Shown: in pieces, positions 19,152 to 28,409 of the stretch
Numbering within the stretch: position 1 is the stretch's first letter
Layout: each line of letters begins with the position of its first letter
NCBI GenBank assembly: GCA_030949565.1
Contig: JAUZSK010000083.1
Coordinates: 1-64,000 of the forward strand
Direction: 5' to 3'
Source of the DNA: Enterobacterales bacterium
Lineage (GTDB): Bacteria > Pseudomonadota > Gammaproteobacteria > Enterobacterales > Kangiellaceae
Length of the DNA: 64,000 nt
The notes under the pieces: model-generated
What the model was told of the DNA's origin: nothing
The model's database searches: none
What the model saw: the letters and a program-made list of their open reading frames with translations, nothing else
Made by a program: the position numbers and the translations under genes

Positions 19152-19261
19152 ATGGGTCTTTACGATCCTGCTGATTGATTTCTATTGGATATCGTTAACG
19201 ACTACTGTATTATTATTGTATGCTAAAAAAACTACCTACTTATGATATTGCCACAGGATAT

Positions 19262-20338
19262 ATGTCTGATTTTGTCAGAAAAATATCCATTGGTATGCCT
19301 GCACCTTTATTTGAATCTCGAGATGAAACTGGGAGAATATTGTCTCTATCAGAAGATTCTTTATCCGGTAATTATTTAGTCCTTATTTTTATTAATAAAA
19401 CAGATAATGAAAGCGCGCGAGAATTTTTAGCAAGCTTTGCTCAATATCGCAACCAATTGAATGAGACAGGTGCCAATATTGTTGTTATCAGTGAAAATAG
19501 CGATGCTTCAGCAAATATTAAGTTAAAACAGGACTCAAAATTCAGCTGGCCAATTTTATCAGATGCCGGTGGGAGTTTATTTGCTTCATTTGGATTGCAT
19601 AAAGGTGAAAATCAATTCTTAAGAATTGTTTTAGTGACCCCGCTTCGACAAATACGTGCGTGGTACGACGATCCGAAAGATATAAAATCAACTATAGGTA
19701 CCATTATGAATCAAATTACACCTGTGCAGCTAGAAGAAAATAAAAAATGGGTTCCATTTCATGCGCCTATCCTAGTTATTCCTAATGTTTTAACTAGAGA
19801 CGATTGTATGAAATTAATAGAAGCGTTCGAATCTAAAGGGCAATTTCAAGTCAGTATGCCAACCGGTGAAGGTTTAAAATCTGATTATAAAATGCCGGTT
19901 TATGAACATAATCGCCAAGATCGAGTTGATCACATAATTAAGGACCGAGAAATGCTTGGTTTCTTAGACCAAAGAATCAATGAACGCATCAACCCAGAAA
20001 TTAAAAAAGCATTTTCTTTTGCAGTAACGAGGCGAGAAGAGCTTCACATTGCAAGGTATGTTGGTCCTCGAGGTGGGAATAAAATGGGACATCGCGATAA
20101 TACTGGCCCTGCTACGGCGTATCGAAGGTTTGCCCTTTCTATCAACTTAAATGACGATTATGAAGGCGGTGAATTATTATTTAAGGAGTATAGTGAGTTT
20201 GGCTATAAAGGGCCCGCAGGTACGGCTTTAATCTTCTCATCATCATTGTTACATGAAGTTCAGGAAACAACTGAAGGAACGCGCTATAATTTGATTTCTC
20301 ACTTATTTGATAATAGTTCCGCCCCTATAAAACGATAA
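19262..20338 (+). CDS. Redoxin-like / 2OG-Fe(II) prolyl-4-hydroxylase-type fusion
   Basis: 358 residues from ATG 19262, preferred because AGGA lies 4-7 bases upstream; ATG 19220 has no ribosome site. Residues 1-155 have a peroxiredoxin/AhpC-TSA fold pattern (IGMPAPLFESRDETGR, NYLVLIFINKTDN) but contain no Cys, so the peroxidatic residue is missing. Residues 165-355 form a P4H-type dioxygenase: the iron ligands are His and Asp in MGHRDN and His in SLLHEV, and the 2OG Arg is in EGTRYNL. It probably hydroxylates a protein or peptide, with the dead redoxin as a binding module. It runs convergent with the next gene, 9 bases away. Confidence 0.85.
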   Translation: MSDFVRKISIGMPAPLFESRDETGRILSLSEDSLSGNYLVLIFINKTDNESAREFLASFAQYRNQLNETGANIVVISENSDASANIKLKQDSKFSWPILSDAGGSLFASFGLHKGENQFLRIVLVTPLRQIRAWYDDPKDIKSTIGTIMNQITPVQLEENKKWVPFHAPILVIPNVLTRDDCMKLIEAFESKGQFQVSMPTGEGLKSDYKMPVYEHNRQDRVDHIIKDREMLGFLDQRINERINPEIKKAFSFAVTRREELHIARYVGPRGGNKMGHRDNTGPATAYRRFALSINLNDDYEGGELLFKEYSEFGYKGPAGTALIFSSSLLHEVQETTEGTRYNLISHLFDNSSAPIKR

Positions 20339-20347
20339 AATTTAGAT

Positions 20348-21997
20348 TCATTTTAAGAGTATCTGTTTTTCAATTGGCTCTAGGTAAGGAAGATAGTTTT
20401 GTATTCGCCCTATTGATGAGGAGTAGAGTTTTTTGTGGACTTGACCCACGCTAGCCGTACGTACGTAATTGTTAGATTTTTCAAAATCTAAGCAGTCAGT
20501 TTCCCACGGTAGGCCGACGAATTCTATAAGTGATCGAGCATTTTGTTCATAATTACTGATCAATTCTTCATACCGGATGATATGAATATCCTTTTTATAG
20601 AGTTTTTTCCAATGCTTGATGAGCCTGTCGGTTTGCTGATCGTAATCTACGATATGTTGAAAGCTTGTTGAAAATGTTGAAAGGTCGTTAAGTTGCTGAA
20701 AATAGATCGATAGGGCATTATCGGCTAAATTTCTTTTGGTAATAATGAACTTGGCATTGGGTATGAGGTGCTTGATAACGCCGATGAAAGCTAAATTCTC
20801 GGGGCGTTTATCGGTAAAAAATCCGCAGCTATAATTTTTCCCTGAAATTTCTGAAATATATTCCTGTTTTATATCTAGCATTTTCGCTTTATCATTCCCC
20901 CTAAGAAGATTCCAATAGGTGTCTTCGTTTTGATGAAAGAGTCTAACAAAAAACTCTACCTCACCTAATGCTTTGATATTAGAGTGCCTTGACATAATTT
21001 GTTCGATTAGTGTTGAACCTGAACGAAAATGACCAACAATAAATATTGGAGATATCGAATCATCTATGTCCATTTGCTGGGATATTATTTTTGTATCAAT
21101 GGTCTTATCAACAAAGTATTTCATCTTATCGGGATTATATTTTCCGATACGTAAGCGATTCAGTTGGTTCGCTTCTCTGTAGTTGGTTATGGCACTTTTG
21201 TAGTTCTGGAGATCGTCGTAACCTTTGCCTAGAGCATAGTTTAGTTTTTCTTTATCAAATTTATTAGCGAGCTTTAGTCTTGCTTGGGCAAGTTTCAGTA
21301 AATACTGGGATTGTTCGGTAATTTTAGAGAGATAAATCCTTCTTACTAATGCTTCAATAAGACTTGGGTGCTTATCAATAAGCTGGTCGAATAATATTGC
21401 TGCATCTTCATTGCTGCCTTTGGCTTGTAGCAGCGTAGCTAAATTGAATTTTGCTTGCTGATGCTGATTGTCGAGAGATAAGCAGGCCTCTAAATTCTTG
21501 ATCCCTTCACTTTCATTTCCTGATTCTATCTGACTTAGCGCTAAGCCAAAATGACATTCTACTCGGTTAAGGTGATTCTTGCTGGCGAAGGTTTTTTTAA
21601 AATACTCTATAGCCTCTTTATAACATTTTTCTGAATGGTAAACCAAAGCCAGTTGCATAAAGCCCCTTGCATCTTTTGGGTTGCCTTTTATAAATAATTT
21701 AAGATCCGATATTATGTTTGTTTTTTGACCATTTTTTGTTAAAAGGTCCTGTAAAGCCTTAAGGTATTCAAATTTGCCTTTATCTAATTTTAACAAGTTT
21801 CTTGTACACTTTATGGATTGATCCCAGGCTGCAATTTTAGCGTAAAGCGCAGCACATACCCTGAGTGCTAACTCATTATTTTTATGCTTAGTTTGTAATT
21901 TGTCCAAAATTTTATTGGCATCAGTTAATTTACCCTGATTTATTGCTAGCTGGGCTTTAAGTGCTTGTTTCTGAATGATATTATTTTTTGGGTTCAT
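20348..21997 (-). CDS. TPR-containing sulfotransferase
   Basis: 549 residues. About seven TPR-like units fill residues 1-290 (for example FMQLALVYHSEKCYKEAIEYFKK). A sulfotransferase domain follows, with the PAPS loop IVGHFRSGSTLIEQIMSRH at about 318-336 and the later motif IITKRNLADNALSIYFQQL. The C-terminal family pattern (VRTASVGQVHKKLYSSSIGR) is intact. There is no signal peptide. It is transcribed leftward, convergent with the redoxin/2OG fusion and divergent from the S9 peptidase with a 136-base gap. The TPR part probably recruits the acceptor protein, which is unknown. Confidence 0.9.
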   Translation of the reverse strand: MNPKNNIIQKQALKAQLAINQGKLTDANKILDKLQTKHKNNELALRVCAALYAKIAAWDQSIKCTRNLLKLDKGKFEYLKALQDLLTKNGQKTNIISDLKLFIKGNPKDARGFMQLALVYHSEKCYKEAIEYFKKTFASKNHLNRVECHFGLALSQIESGNESEGIKNLEACLSLDNQHQQAKFNLATLLQAKGSNEDAAILFDQLIDKHPSLIEALVRRIYLSKITEQSQYLLKLAQARLKLANKFDKEKLNYALGKGYDDLQNYKSAITNYREANQLNRLRIGKYNPDKMKYFVDKTIDTKIISQQMDIDDSISPIFIVGHFRSGSTLIEQIMSRHSNIKALGEVEFFVRLFHQNEDTYWNLLRGNDKAKMLDIKQEYISEISGKNYSCGFFTDKRPENLAFIGVIKHLIPNAKFIITKRNLADNALSIYFQQLNDLSTFSTSFQHIVDYDQQTDRLIKHWKKLYKKDIHIIRYEELISNYEQNARSLIEFVGLPWETDCLDFEKSNNYVRTASVGQVHKKLYSSSIGRIQNYLPYLEPIEKQILLK

Positions 21998-22133
21998 ATG
22001 GTAATATTTGGTCTTGATTTAATGGGCCAATGATTGTAATAATAGATAGTGGCACAAAACAATCAATTTGATTTGTTATTTTACCAAAAGATTGGGTAGG
22101 TAGCAAAATAGGACAATAGGATAATTTTATATT

Positions 22134-24077
22134 ATGAAACAAAGACATATATTGGCTCTCACGATACTACTTATATTCGGGAGTGTCGGACAAAGCTTTG
22201 CAGATGTTCCCTTAATATCGGTAGAAGATTTTGCGAAACCGGGTAAATATCAGAACATGAAAATATCGCCAGATGGTACCCACTTAGCTTTTAATTATAG
22301 AGATGGCAATCGGGTGAATTTAGCGGTTATGGACTTAAAATCAAAAAAGCTCATCAGTAGTTTCCGCTTTAAGGAATGGCGGCAAGTGGTTAATTTTCAC
22401 TGGGGAAATGATGAGAGATTGTTGTTAGAAGTGCAAAAAAGAGTGGGTTACCTCGATAAAAAAGGTGGGCCACGGGAGCTTTATGCGGCTGATATCGATG
22501 GTCGCCATCGGAAACAGATATTTAAAGCTGGAAGATCGAGTTACAGGATTGCGAGTTTGCTGGAAAATGATCCTAAACATATTTTGTTGTTGAAGTCTCA
22601 TGGCGGAGACTATCACGCAGGGAGTGAAACTTTACCTACTATAGCAGTTAAAATTAATATTTATACGGGTAATCTAAATCGATTGACTGGTCAACCAACG
22701 CAGGATGTTAATCAGATAATTTTTGACGAAAATGACGAAATGCGTCTGGCTGCTAATTATGTGACAGACAAAGAAAAATTTGGTTGGGGGGAGTACTTTA
22801 TCTATCTAAAGAATAGAAAGTCCGGACATTGGTTGCGCTCTGACATAGTAACCAAAACGGATACTCGATTTAATTTTGTTGGGTTATCAGCCGATGGTGA
22901 CACAGCTTATGTTACGAGTGATGAAGATGGGAAAACTAATGTTCTCTATTCGCTTGACCTTAAAACTAAAAAGAAAACTAAAATTTTTCAAAGTGACATC
23001 GTCGATATCGGGGGTATGTTGAGCTCTGAAGACGGTATTATTCTTGGTTACACGTATCAACCTAATTATAATGTTGTTGAGTTTTTAGACAAAAAACATC
23101 GAGAAAGTATAGCTTTGGCAGGCTTGTTTGCTGCATTCCCAGGTCAAGACGTTTCATTTACAAGCTATACAAAGAATGCTGAACAAGCAATTATATTTGT
23201 GAGAAGTGATACTAATCCGGGAGTGTTTTATCTATTTGATTTCGCATCCAACAGTTTAAAACGGCTTGCAAAGGTTAAGCCTTGGCTAAAAACTGAATAT
23301 TTAGCGGAAATGCAACCAATTCAGTATACAGCGAGAGATGGGTTGGTGATCAACGGTTATCTAACCATTCCAAAAGGCAAAAAAGCAAAAAATTTACCGC
23401 TAATTATTAATCCACACGGTGGTCCTCATGGTCCAAGAGATCGCTGGGGATTTAATCCGGATGTACAGTTTTTAGCTAATCGCGGTTATGCTGTTTTACA
23501 GATGAATTTTAGAGGTTCAGGTGGTTATGGGCGGGAGTTTGAAACAACGGGATACCGCAAATGGGGCCGAGAAATGCAGGATGATATTACTGACGCAACT
23601 CAATGGGCTATTAAAGCGGGTATCGCGGATCCAAATAGAGTCTGTATCTATGGTGGTAGTTACGGTGGCTACGCAACTTTAATGGGAGTTGTTAAAGAAC
23701 CTGATTTATACAAATGTGGATTAGGCTATGTCGGAGTTTATGACCTTGAAACGATGTACACCGATGGTGATACACACCAATCGAAAGGTGGTATTCGTTT
23801 TCTAGAACATATTCTCGGAACTGATAAAAATGAACTTCGAGCAAATTCTCCAGCAAGACATGTTGATAGAATAAAAGCTTCTCTATTTATCGCTCATGGT
23901 AAGGAAGACGTTAGAGTACCTATGGCACAGTTTTATGCTTTAACTAAAGCGCTAGATAGAGCTAAAATTCCTTATCAATCAATGGTAAAGGACGAGGGAC
24001 ATGGCTACCAAAAGCTTAAAAATAGAATTGCTTTTTACAAGGCTATGGAAAAGTTTTTTGAGAAAAATTTGAAGTAG
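22134..24077 (+). CDS. Secreted S9 family prolyl-oligopeptidase-like peptidase
   Basis: A serine peptidase of the S9 (POP/DPP4/acylaminoacyl) clan, 647 residues. A signal peptide (HILALTILLIFGSVGQSFA) ends near residue 23, so it acts in the periplasm or outside. An N-terminal beta-propeller (about 30-390) contains repeats like MKISPDGTHLAFN. The alpha/beta-hydrolase domain (about 395-647) has the nucleophile in GGSYGGYA, the Asp in HGKEDVRVP and the His in DEGHGYQKL. It could trim peptides for uptake through the nearby TonB receptor (inference). Confidence 0.92.
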   Translation: MKQRHILALTILLIFGSVGQSFADVPLISVEDFAKPGKYQNMKISPDGTHLAFNYRDGNRVNLAVMDLKSKKLISSFRFKEWRQVVNFHWGNDERLLLEVQKRVGYLDKKGGPRELYAADIDGRHRKQIFKAGRSSYRIASLLENDPKHILLLKSHGGDYHAGSETLPTIAVKINIYTGNLNRLTGQPTQDVNQIIFDENDEMRLAANYVTDKEKFGWGEYFIYLKNRKSGHWLRSDIVTKTDTRFNFVGLSADGDTAYVTSDEDGKTNVLYSLDLKTKKKTKIFQSDIVDIGGMLSSEDGIILGYTYQPNYNVVEFLDKKHRESIALAGLFAAFPGQDVSFTSYTKNAEQAIIFVRSDTNPGVFYLFDFASNSLKRLAKVKPWLKTEYLAEMQPIQYTARDGLVINGYLTIPKGKKAKNLPLIINPHGGPHGPRDRWGFNPDVQFLANRGYAVLQMNFRGSGGYGREFETTGYRKWGREMQDDITDATQWAIKAGIADPNRVCIYGGSYGGYATLMGVVKEPDLYKCGLGYVGVYDLETMYTDGDTHQSKGGIRFLEHILGTDKNELRANSPARHVDRIKASLFIAHGKEDVRVPMAQFYALTKALDRAKIPYQSMVKDEGHGYQKLKNRIAFYKAMEKFFEKNLK

Positions 24078-24112
24078 GTATAAATAGGGATAGGGATAGG
24101 GATATCTCATGC

Positions 24113-24142
24113 TTTTCCCCCAATGCATTGATTGGGGGAAAA
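24113..24142. repeat. Perfect 12-bp hairpin after the S9 peptidase gene
   Basis: TTTTCCCCCAAT (24113-24124) pairs with ATTGGGGGAAAA (24131-24142) around GCATTG. The 3' side ends in A, not T, on both strands, so it is not a standard rho-independent terminator, although it sits 36 bases after the stop codon. A role in mRNA 3'-end protection is possible. Confidence 0.6.
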
Positions 24143-24943
24143 TAACTCTTGAATATTAATGCTCATATTGGTATTAATTTTGAAGACGACTAATTGTCAG
24201 TTAGTCCAGAAAGAACTTTAATTCTGTCTTTCCTATCATATTAAGGGTCATTCTGACTCGAACTGTTACAGTTATTGAAATTCACTCACTTTTATCTCGA
24301 AATTCAAATTTAGTCAAACCGAACTGGAAATGTAATCCTTTGTATTGATTAATGTACTACTGTATCTAGAGCTATCCTCCATTTAAATCGATTGTTGCAA
24401 TGCACTATTGAACGGTTTTATGGCCGATAATGTGTCGAAGGATTCTATTTTTATTCGCCAACTACCTCGTGATGATTAAACGCGGCATTTGTTAAGTATC
24501 TGTTATGGCAATAGGGTTAGAAGTGTCGTCATGTGCTATATTTATCGAGATAACGCTAAGAATCCAACTTATAACTATTTTGCTAGAATTAGTTAGCCAG
24601 GTAACTTTGTTTCTTCATCTTATAACAGATTATTGTAAGCCGAGTTAGAGACTAAATCGTCATTATCAGCGATTGCTGTCAGAAACCGCTAAAAGTATCT
24701 TTGTCCGCATCCTTGTGTTACACTAGTAACAGAGGTGGCGATCACGCTTGAATACGGGCCTGTTAGCATAAATTAGTATGCCTAGTTAGCGGTACGGGAT
24801 AGGATATGGAATCCCCATTTTTTGTTAATAAATAAGCAATATTGATTATTCAGCAATAAAAATTGAAATCTTAGGGTAAAAAGTCTCGAAACTAGTGGTA
24901 TAACCGTTTGACTCGTTCAAAAATTCTGTTTATAGTCGGCACA

Positions 24944-24999
24944 TCGTGCAATTGTTACTAATCTATTGCACTTTGTAAGTAAAGATTTCGATTGCACGA
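24944..24999. promoter_or_regulatory. Three GTGCAAT words upstream of the TonB2 operon
   Basis: TCGTGCAAT (24944-24952) is repeated inverted as ATTGCAC (24965-24971) and ATTGCACGA (24991-24999). The first and third form a perfect 9-bp inverted pair. They lie about 150-210 bases before the DUF3450 start, a plausible place for an operator. No Fur-like sequence was seen here. Confidence 0.35.
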
Positions 25000-25151
25000 A
25001 ATACTAAAAAAGATATGAAGCGTGTAATCAATGTTAGTAAAAATAGGTCATACATCAATTTTTAATCGATTATTGTCCTTCGGTTTCAGGCCGAATCTTA
25101 CTAGCTTGTATCAAATTTTATTTCAACCCTGAAACATAATTAGGAAGCCAC

Positions 25152-25934
25152 ATGCATAGTCGCAACAAAAAAAACCTACTTAAGGCAACAGCGTTAACGC
25201 TGGGTGCTTTATTCATGGCTGGGAATGCTCTTGCAGGACCATATGATACGTCAGTATCGATTGAAAAAAAGATCAACAAAGACACTAAAGCCGCTCAAAA
25301 GCGGGTTGACCGTTTTGCCGAACAGGCCGTTGATCTTAACGCAGAGTATAAATCTACTTTGCAGTTAATCGATAGCCTTCGCATATATAATAACCAGCTT
25401 GAGCTTTTAATTAAGTCACAGGAAGAAGAAATGGCTTCCATCAAGCGAGAAATGGCCACTATTGACGCTACAGAACGTGGTGCGATTCCATTAATGAACG
25501 AAATGATTGCATCAATCGACAACTTTGTTCAAATCGATATGCCTTTTAAAAAGGAAAAGCGAACAGAACGAATCAATAAACTGAAAAACTACATGATTCG
25601 AGCTGACATTCCTAATTCTGAAAAATACCGCAAGATTTTAGAGGCTTATCAAGCTGAAATTGGTTACGGAGAGAGCATTAGTGCTTATCAGGATACCATT
25701 ATGGACGGCTCAGAAGAGGTTCAAGTTGAATTTCTACAAGTTGGACGAGTTGCGTTGGTTTATTTAACACTCGACGGTAAATCTGCTGGTTTTTGGAATA
25801 TTGAGAAGAAGCAATATGAAGAGCTTGACGATTCCTATATAAGAAGTATCCAACAAGGGATCAAAATGGCCAATAAACAAGCCACAATGAATCTAATCGA
25901 ACTACCAATCCCTGCAGCGAAGAGGGCTGAATAA
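25152..25934 (+). CDS. DUF3450 protein of the TonB2 operon
   Basis: A 260-residue exported protein with a signal peptide ending GNALA near residue 28. Coiled-coil segments cover about 30-110 (KDTKAAQKRVDRFAEQAVDLNAEY in part). A compact C-terminal region contains VGRVALVYLTLDGKSAGFW. This is the DUF3450 family, regularly found first in TtpC/ExbB/ExbD/TonB operons of Vibrio, Shewanella and relatives. It probably acts in the periplasm with the TonB motor, in a role not defined. AGGA at 25142-25145 precedes the ATG. The stop and the ttpC start overlap (TAATG). Confidence 0.88.
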   Translation: MHSRNKKNLLKATALTLGALFMAGNALAGPYDTSVSIEKKINKDTKAAQKRVDRFAEQAVDLNAEYKSTLQLIDSLRIYNNQLELLIKSQEEEMASIKREMATIDATERGAIPLMNEMIASIDNFVQIDMPFKKEKRTERINKLKNYMIRADIPNSEKYRKILEAYQAEIGYGESISAYQDTIMDGSEEVQVEFLQVGRVALVYLTLDGKSAGFWNIEKKQYEELDDSYIRSIQQGIKMANKQATMNLIELPIPAAKRAE

Positions 25935-27317
25935 TGAAAATCAATAAAATATTAGCTATTGCTATTTTGGTTGGCGCAAGCTTTAACATCTCGGCAGCCG
26001 AAGAAGCCAAAAAAGACACCGGTGCGATTGAAACACCTGCTGCACAGACTTTAAGCGAGCTTTTGACCTTGGTGAAAGAAGAGAAAATTCGACAGTCTCG
26101 CGTTAATCAAGCAAGAATCGCTGAATTTAAAAAAGAACGTAACAAGCAAAGAGCTCTTTTAAATAAAGCGCTGGCTGAAAAACGACGTGAAGAAGCTCGT
26201 ACTGACCGTTTAAAGGCGCAATACGCAGCTAATGATAAAAAACTAGCTGAATTAGAAGAAGCTAAATTACTAAAAGCTGGCTCTCTAGGCGAAATGATTG
26301 GTGTTGTTCGTCAAGTAGCTGGTGATTCAGCTGCACGTTTTAGACGTTCAATTGTCTCTGCACAGTATCCAGGACGTTTTACATTTTTAGAGAAACTAGC
26401 TCAAGCTAAGGTTTTTCCAGAAATACCAGAAATTCGTCGTTTATGGGTTGAGATTCAAACAGAAATGACTGAACAGTCAAAAATTGTTAAATTTACGACT
26501 GATATTGTTAACCGTGATGGTCGTAAAGAGCCGCGAACGATTGATCGTATTGGTGGTTTCAACTTAGTTTCAAATGGTGAATACTTAGTATTTAATGCAG
26601 AAGAGCAAGATATAAACCAACTTTTATCGCAGCCAAAAGGTAGCTTTGTTGATACTATCGACCCCTATCAGGAAACAACCGCTGGTGTCGCTCGTCTTGC
26701 GATTGACCCTTCACGAGGAAGCATCTTAACCATTGAAGTTCAGCGTGAATCTTGGCCTGAGCGTGTTGAAAAATACGCTGGGGTTGTTGGTTACTCTATT
26801 TTCGTAGTACTTGGTGTTGGTCTATTAATCGTGTTCGAACGTTTATTCACGTTACTTACATTACGTAAGCAAATGATGGCTCAGTCTAAGTCTAGTACTC
26901 CGGGTAACAATCCTCTTGGACGTATAATGGCTGTGTACCTTGCCAATAAAGACGATGATACTGAAAATCTAGAACTCAAGTTAGACGAGGCGGTTCTCAA
27001 AGAAACGCCACGTATTGAACGGGGTATAACCATTATCAAGGTATTTGCCGCTGTTGCTCCATTAATGGGTCTCTTAGGTACAGTAACCGGTATGATTGAA
27101 ACTTTCCAAAGTATTCCTGTACGGTGCTGGTGATCCAAAAGTAATGGCTGGTGGTATCTCTTCAGCGTTGATTACAACAGTACTAGGAATTGTTGCAGCC
27201 TTACCTCTTATCCTATTACACAGCGTTGTATCAGGTGTTGCTAAAGGTCTTAATCACATGTTGGAAGAGCAAAGCACTGGTTTAATTGCTCAACACGAAG
27301 AAGAAGCAGGAGCGTAA
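25934..27317 (+). pseudogene. ttpC: TtpC-type MotA/TolQ/ExbB protein (frameshifted)
   Basis: TtpC is the extra ExbB-like subunit needed by TonB2 systems in Vibrio. The first frame (to 27133) has a signal sequence, a long charged coiled coil (about 60-120), a periplasmic domain, a helix at about 288-307 (VVGYSIFVVLGVGLLIVF) and the MotA/ExbB motif LMGLLGTVTGMIETFQSI. The frame is lost at about 27113-27117. The last three helices and YGAGDPKVMAGGISSALITT continue in another frame to 27317. Removing one C, or adding two bases, rejoins them to about 460 residues, the expected length. ExbB follows after four bases. Confidence 0.87.
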
Positions 27318-27321
27318 GCCC

Positions 27322-27846
27322 ATGCTATTTCTTGAGGAAATATTGGCTACTGTCGAACAGTTTATTGATACTGGGGGCAGCGTGCTGTGGTTTATTGCAG
27401 CAGCTCTGTTAGCTATGTGGACCCTGATTATTGAAAGGTTGTGGTATTACAACCGTACTTATCCCAAAGTTGCACGTTTGATGATTGCAAGATGGGATGC
27501 GCGCGAGGATACCACTTCTTGGAAAGCTCACCGAATTCGTGAGGCTTGGATTTCTCAGATGAAACAAGAGCTTAATTCGGGCCTGCTGGTAATTAAAACC
27601 ATTGTCACCATTTGTCCGATGATCGGATTGCTAGGCACGGTAACGGGCATGGTTCAAGTATTTGAATTGATGGCTCTTGCTGGCACAGGAAGCGCACGAC
27701 TATTAGCCGCAGGTATATCGCAAGCAACCATCCCCACAATGGCGGGAATGGTGGCAGCGCTATCAGGTTTATTTATCAGCGCTCGTCTTGAGTATTCGGC
27801 TAACGTCCGTGCTCAAGAGCTAGCAGACCACATGCCTCACCATTAG
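27322..27846 (+). CDS. exbB: ExbB2-type proton-channel subunit
   Basis: An inner-membrane motor subunit of the TonB2 complex, 174 residues from ATG 27322 (AGGAG at 27308-27312). An in-frame TTG at 27286 would overlap ttpC and is less likely. The first helix is SVLWFIAAALLAMWTLIIE. The MotA/TolQ/ExbB channel region contains MIGLLGTVTGMVQVFELMA and the last helix includes TIPTMAGMVAALSGLFIS. With ExbD it uses the proton gradient to drive TonB. The start is four bases after ttpC. Confidence 0.93.
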   Translation: MLFLEEILATVEQFIDTGGSVLWFIAAALLAMWTLIIERLWYYNRTYPKVARLMIARWDAREDTTSWKAHRIREAWISQMKQELNSGLLVIKTIVTICPMIGLLGTVTGMVQVFELMALAGTGSARLLAAGISQATIPTMAGMVAALSGLFISARLEYSANVRAQELADHMPHH

Positions 27847-27869
27847 TGAGGCAATAGCTTTTTATTTGT

Positions 27870-27897
27870 TTAGCCAATGCTAATTTTTATTGGCTAA
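27870..27897. repeat. Hairpin between exbB and exbD
   Basis: TTAGCCAAT (27870-27878) pairs perfectly with ATTGGCTAA (27889-27897). It lies in the only sizeable gap (161 bases) of an otherwise overlapping operon. It lacks a trailing T run, so it could be a processing or stability element rather than a terminator. Confidence 0.5.
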
Positions 27898-28007
27898 AAG
27901 GATAAATTGTTATCTGGAGTAAATTAAGACTAGTTAACTATGGTAAGGCCTTCTTCCTTGTGAAAAGGTCTTGATAGTAAACTTATAGATTTTAGGATTA
28001 ACCTATT

Positions 28008-28409
28008 ATGGCAAAGAAAAGACTAAGTTCGGCTCAAGATGAAGCGCAAATTGATATGACGCCAATGCTAGACATTGTCTTCATCATGTTGATTTTCTTT
28101 ATTGTGACAGCTTCCTTTGTTAAAGAGTCGGGGATTACAGTAGATAAACCAATTGCTGAGACCTCGACTAAACGACCAAAAGCTAACATTTTCATTGGCA
28201 TTGACCAAAATGGCAATATCTATATGTTAAAAAACAAGGTTGATAAAGAAGCAGTCAAAGCGGGTCTCGAAGTAATGTTACTCGAAAATCCAGAAAGTAC
28301 CGTGGTAGTACAGGCAGATAGCCGTGCGGACGCTGGAGTTCTTTTAAAAGTTCTTGATTCGGCTAAAGCGGCAGGCGTTAAGAACGTATCAGTAGCGGCG
28401 GATTTATAA
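28008..28409 (+). CDS. exbD: ExbD2-type TonB motor subunit
   Basis: A 133-residue membrane protein with one helix near the start (LDIVFIMLIFFIVTASFV). The conserved Asp22 of MTPMLD is the proton-path residue in the ExbD/TolR family. A small periplasmic domain follows, with TVVVQADSRADAGVLLKVLD. It forms the motor with ExbB and TtpC. The stop overlaps the tonB start (TAATG), so the two are coupled. Confidence 0.95.
   Translation: MAKKRLSSAQDEAQIDMTPMLDIVFIMLIFFIVTASFVKESGITVDKPIAETSTKRPKANIFIGIDQNGNIYMLKNKVDKEAVKAGLEVMLLENPESTVVVQADSRADAGVLLKVLDSAKAAGVKNVSVAADL

Larger units (their letters stand above)
24078..25151. other. Large noncoding gap before the TonB2 operon
   Basis: 1,074 bases with no ORF that looks coding on either strand. 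It holds a short TAGGGA repeat (24085-24102), the 12-bp hairpin at 24113-24142, the small inverted repeat GTTAC-ACTA-GTAAC near 24718, a near-palindrome AATAAGCAAT/ATTGATTATT at 24831-24850, and three GTGCAAT-type words at 24944-24999. The last third should contain the promoter of the operon at 25152. A small RNA cannot be excluded. Confidence 0.5.

Noticed and set aside
24113-24142. The T4C5 hairpin as a rho-independent terminator
   Set aside because: The T run is on the 5' side of the stem in both directions.
24831-24850. AATAAGCAAT/ATTGATTATT as a Fur box for the TonB2 operon
   Set aside because: The spacing and bases do not match the Fur consensus; it is noted only as a near-palindrome.
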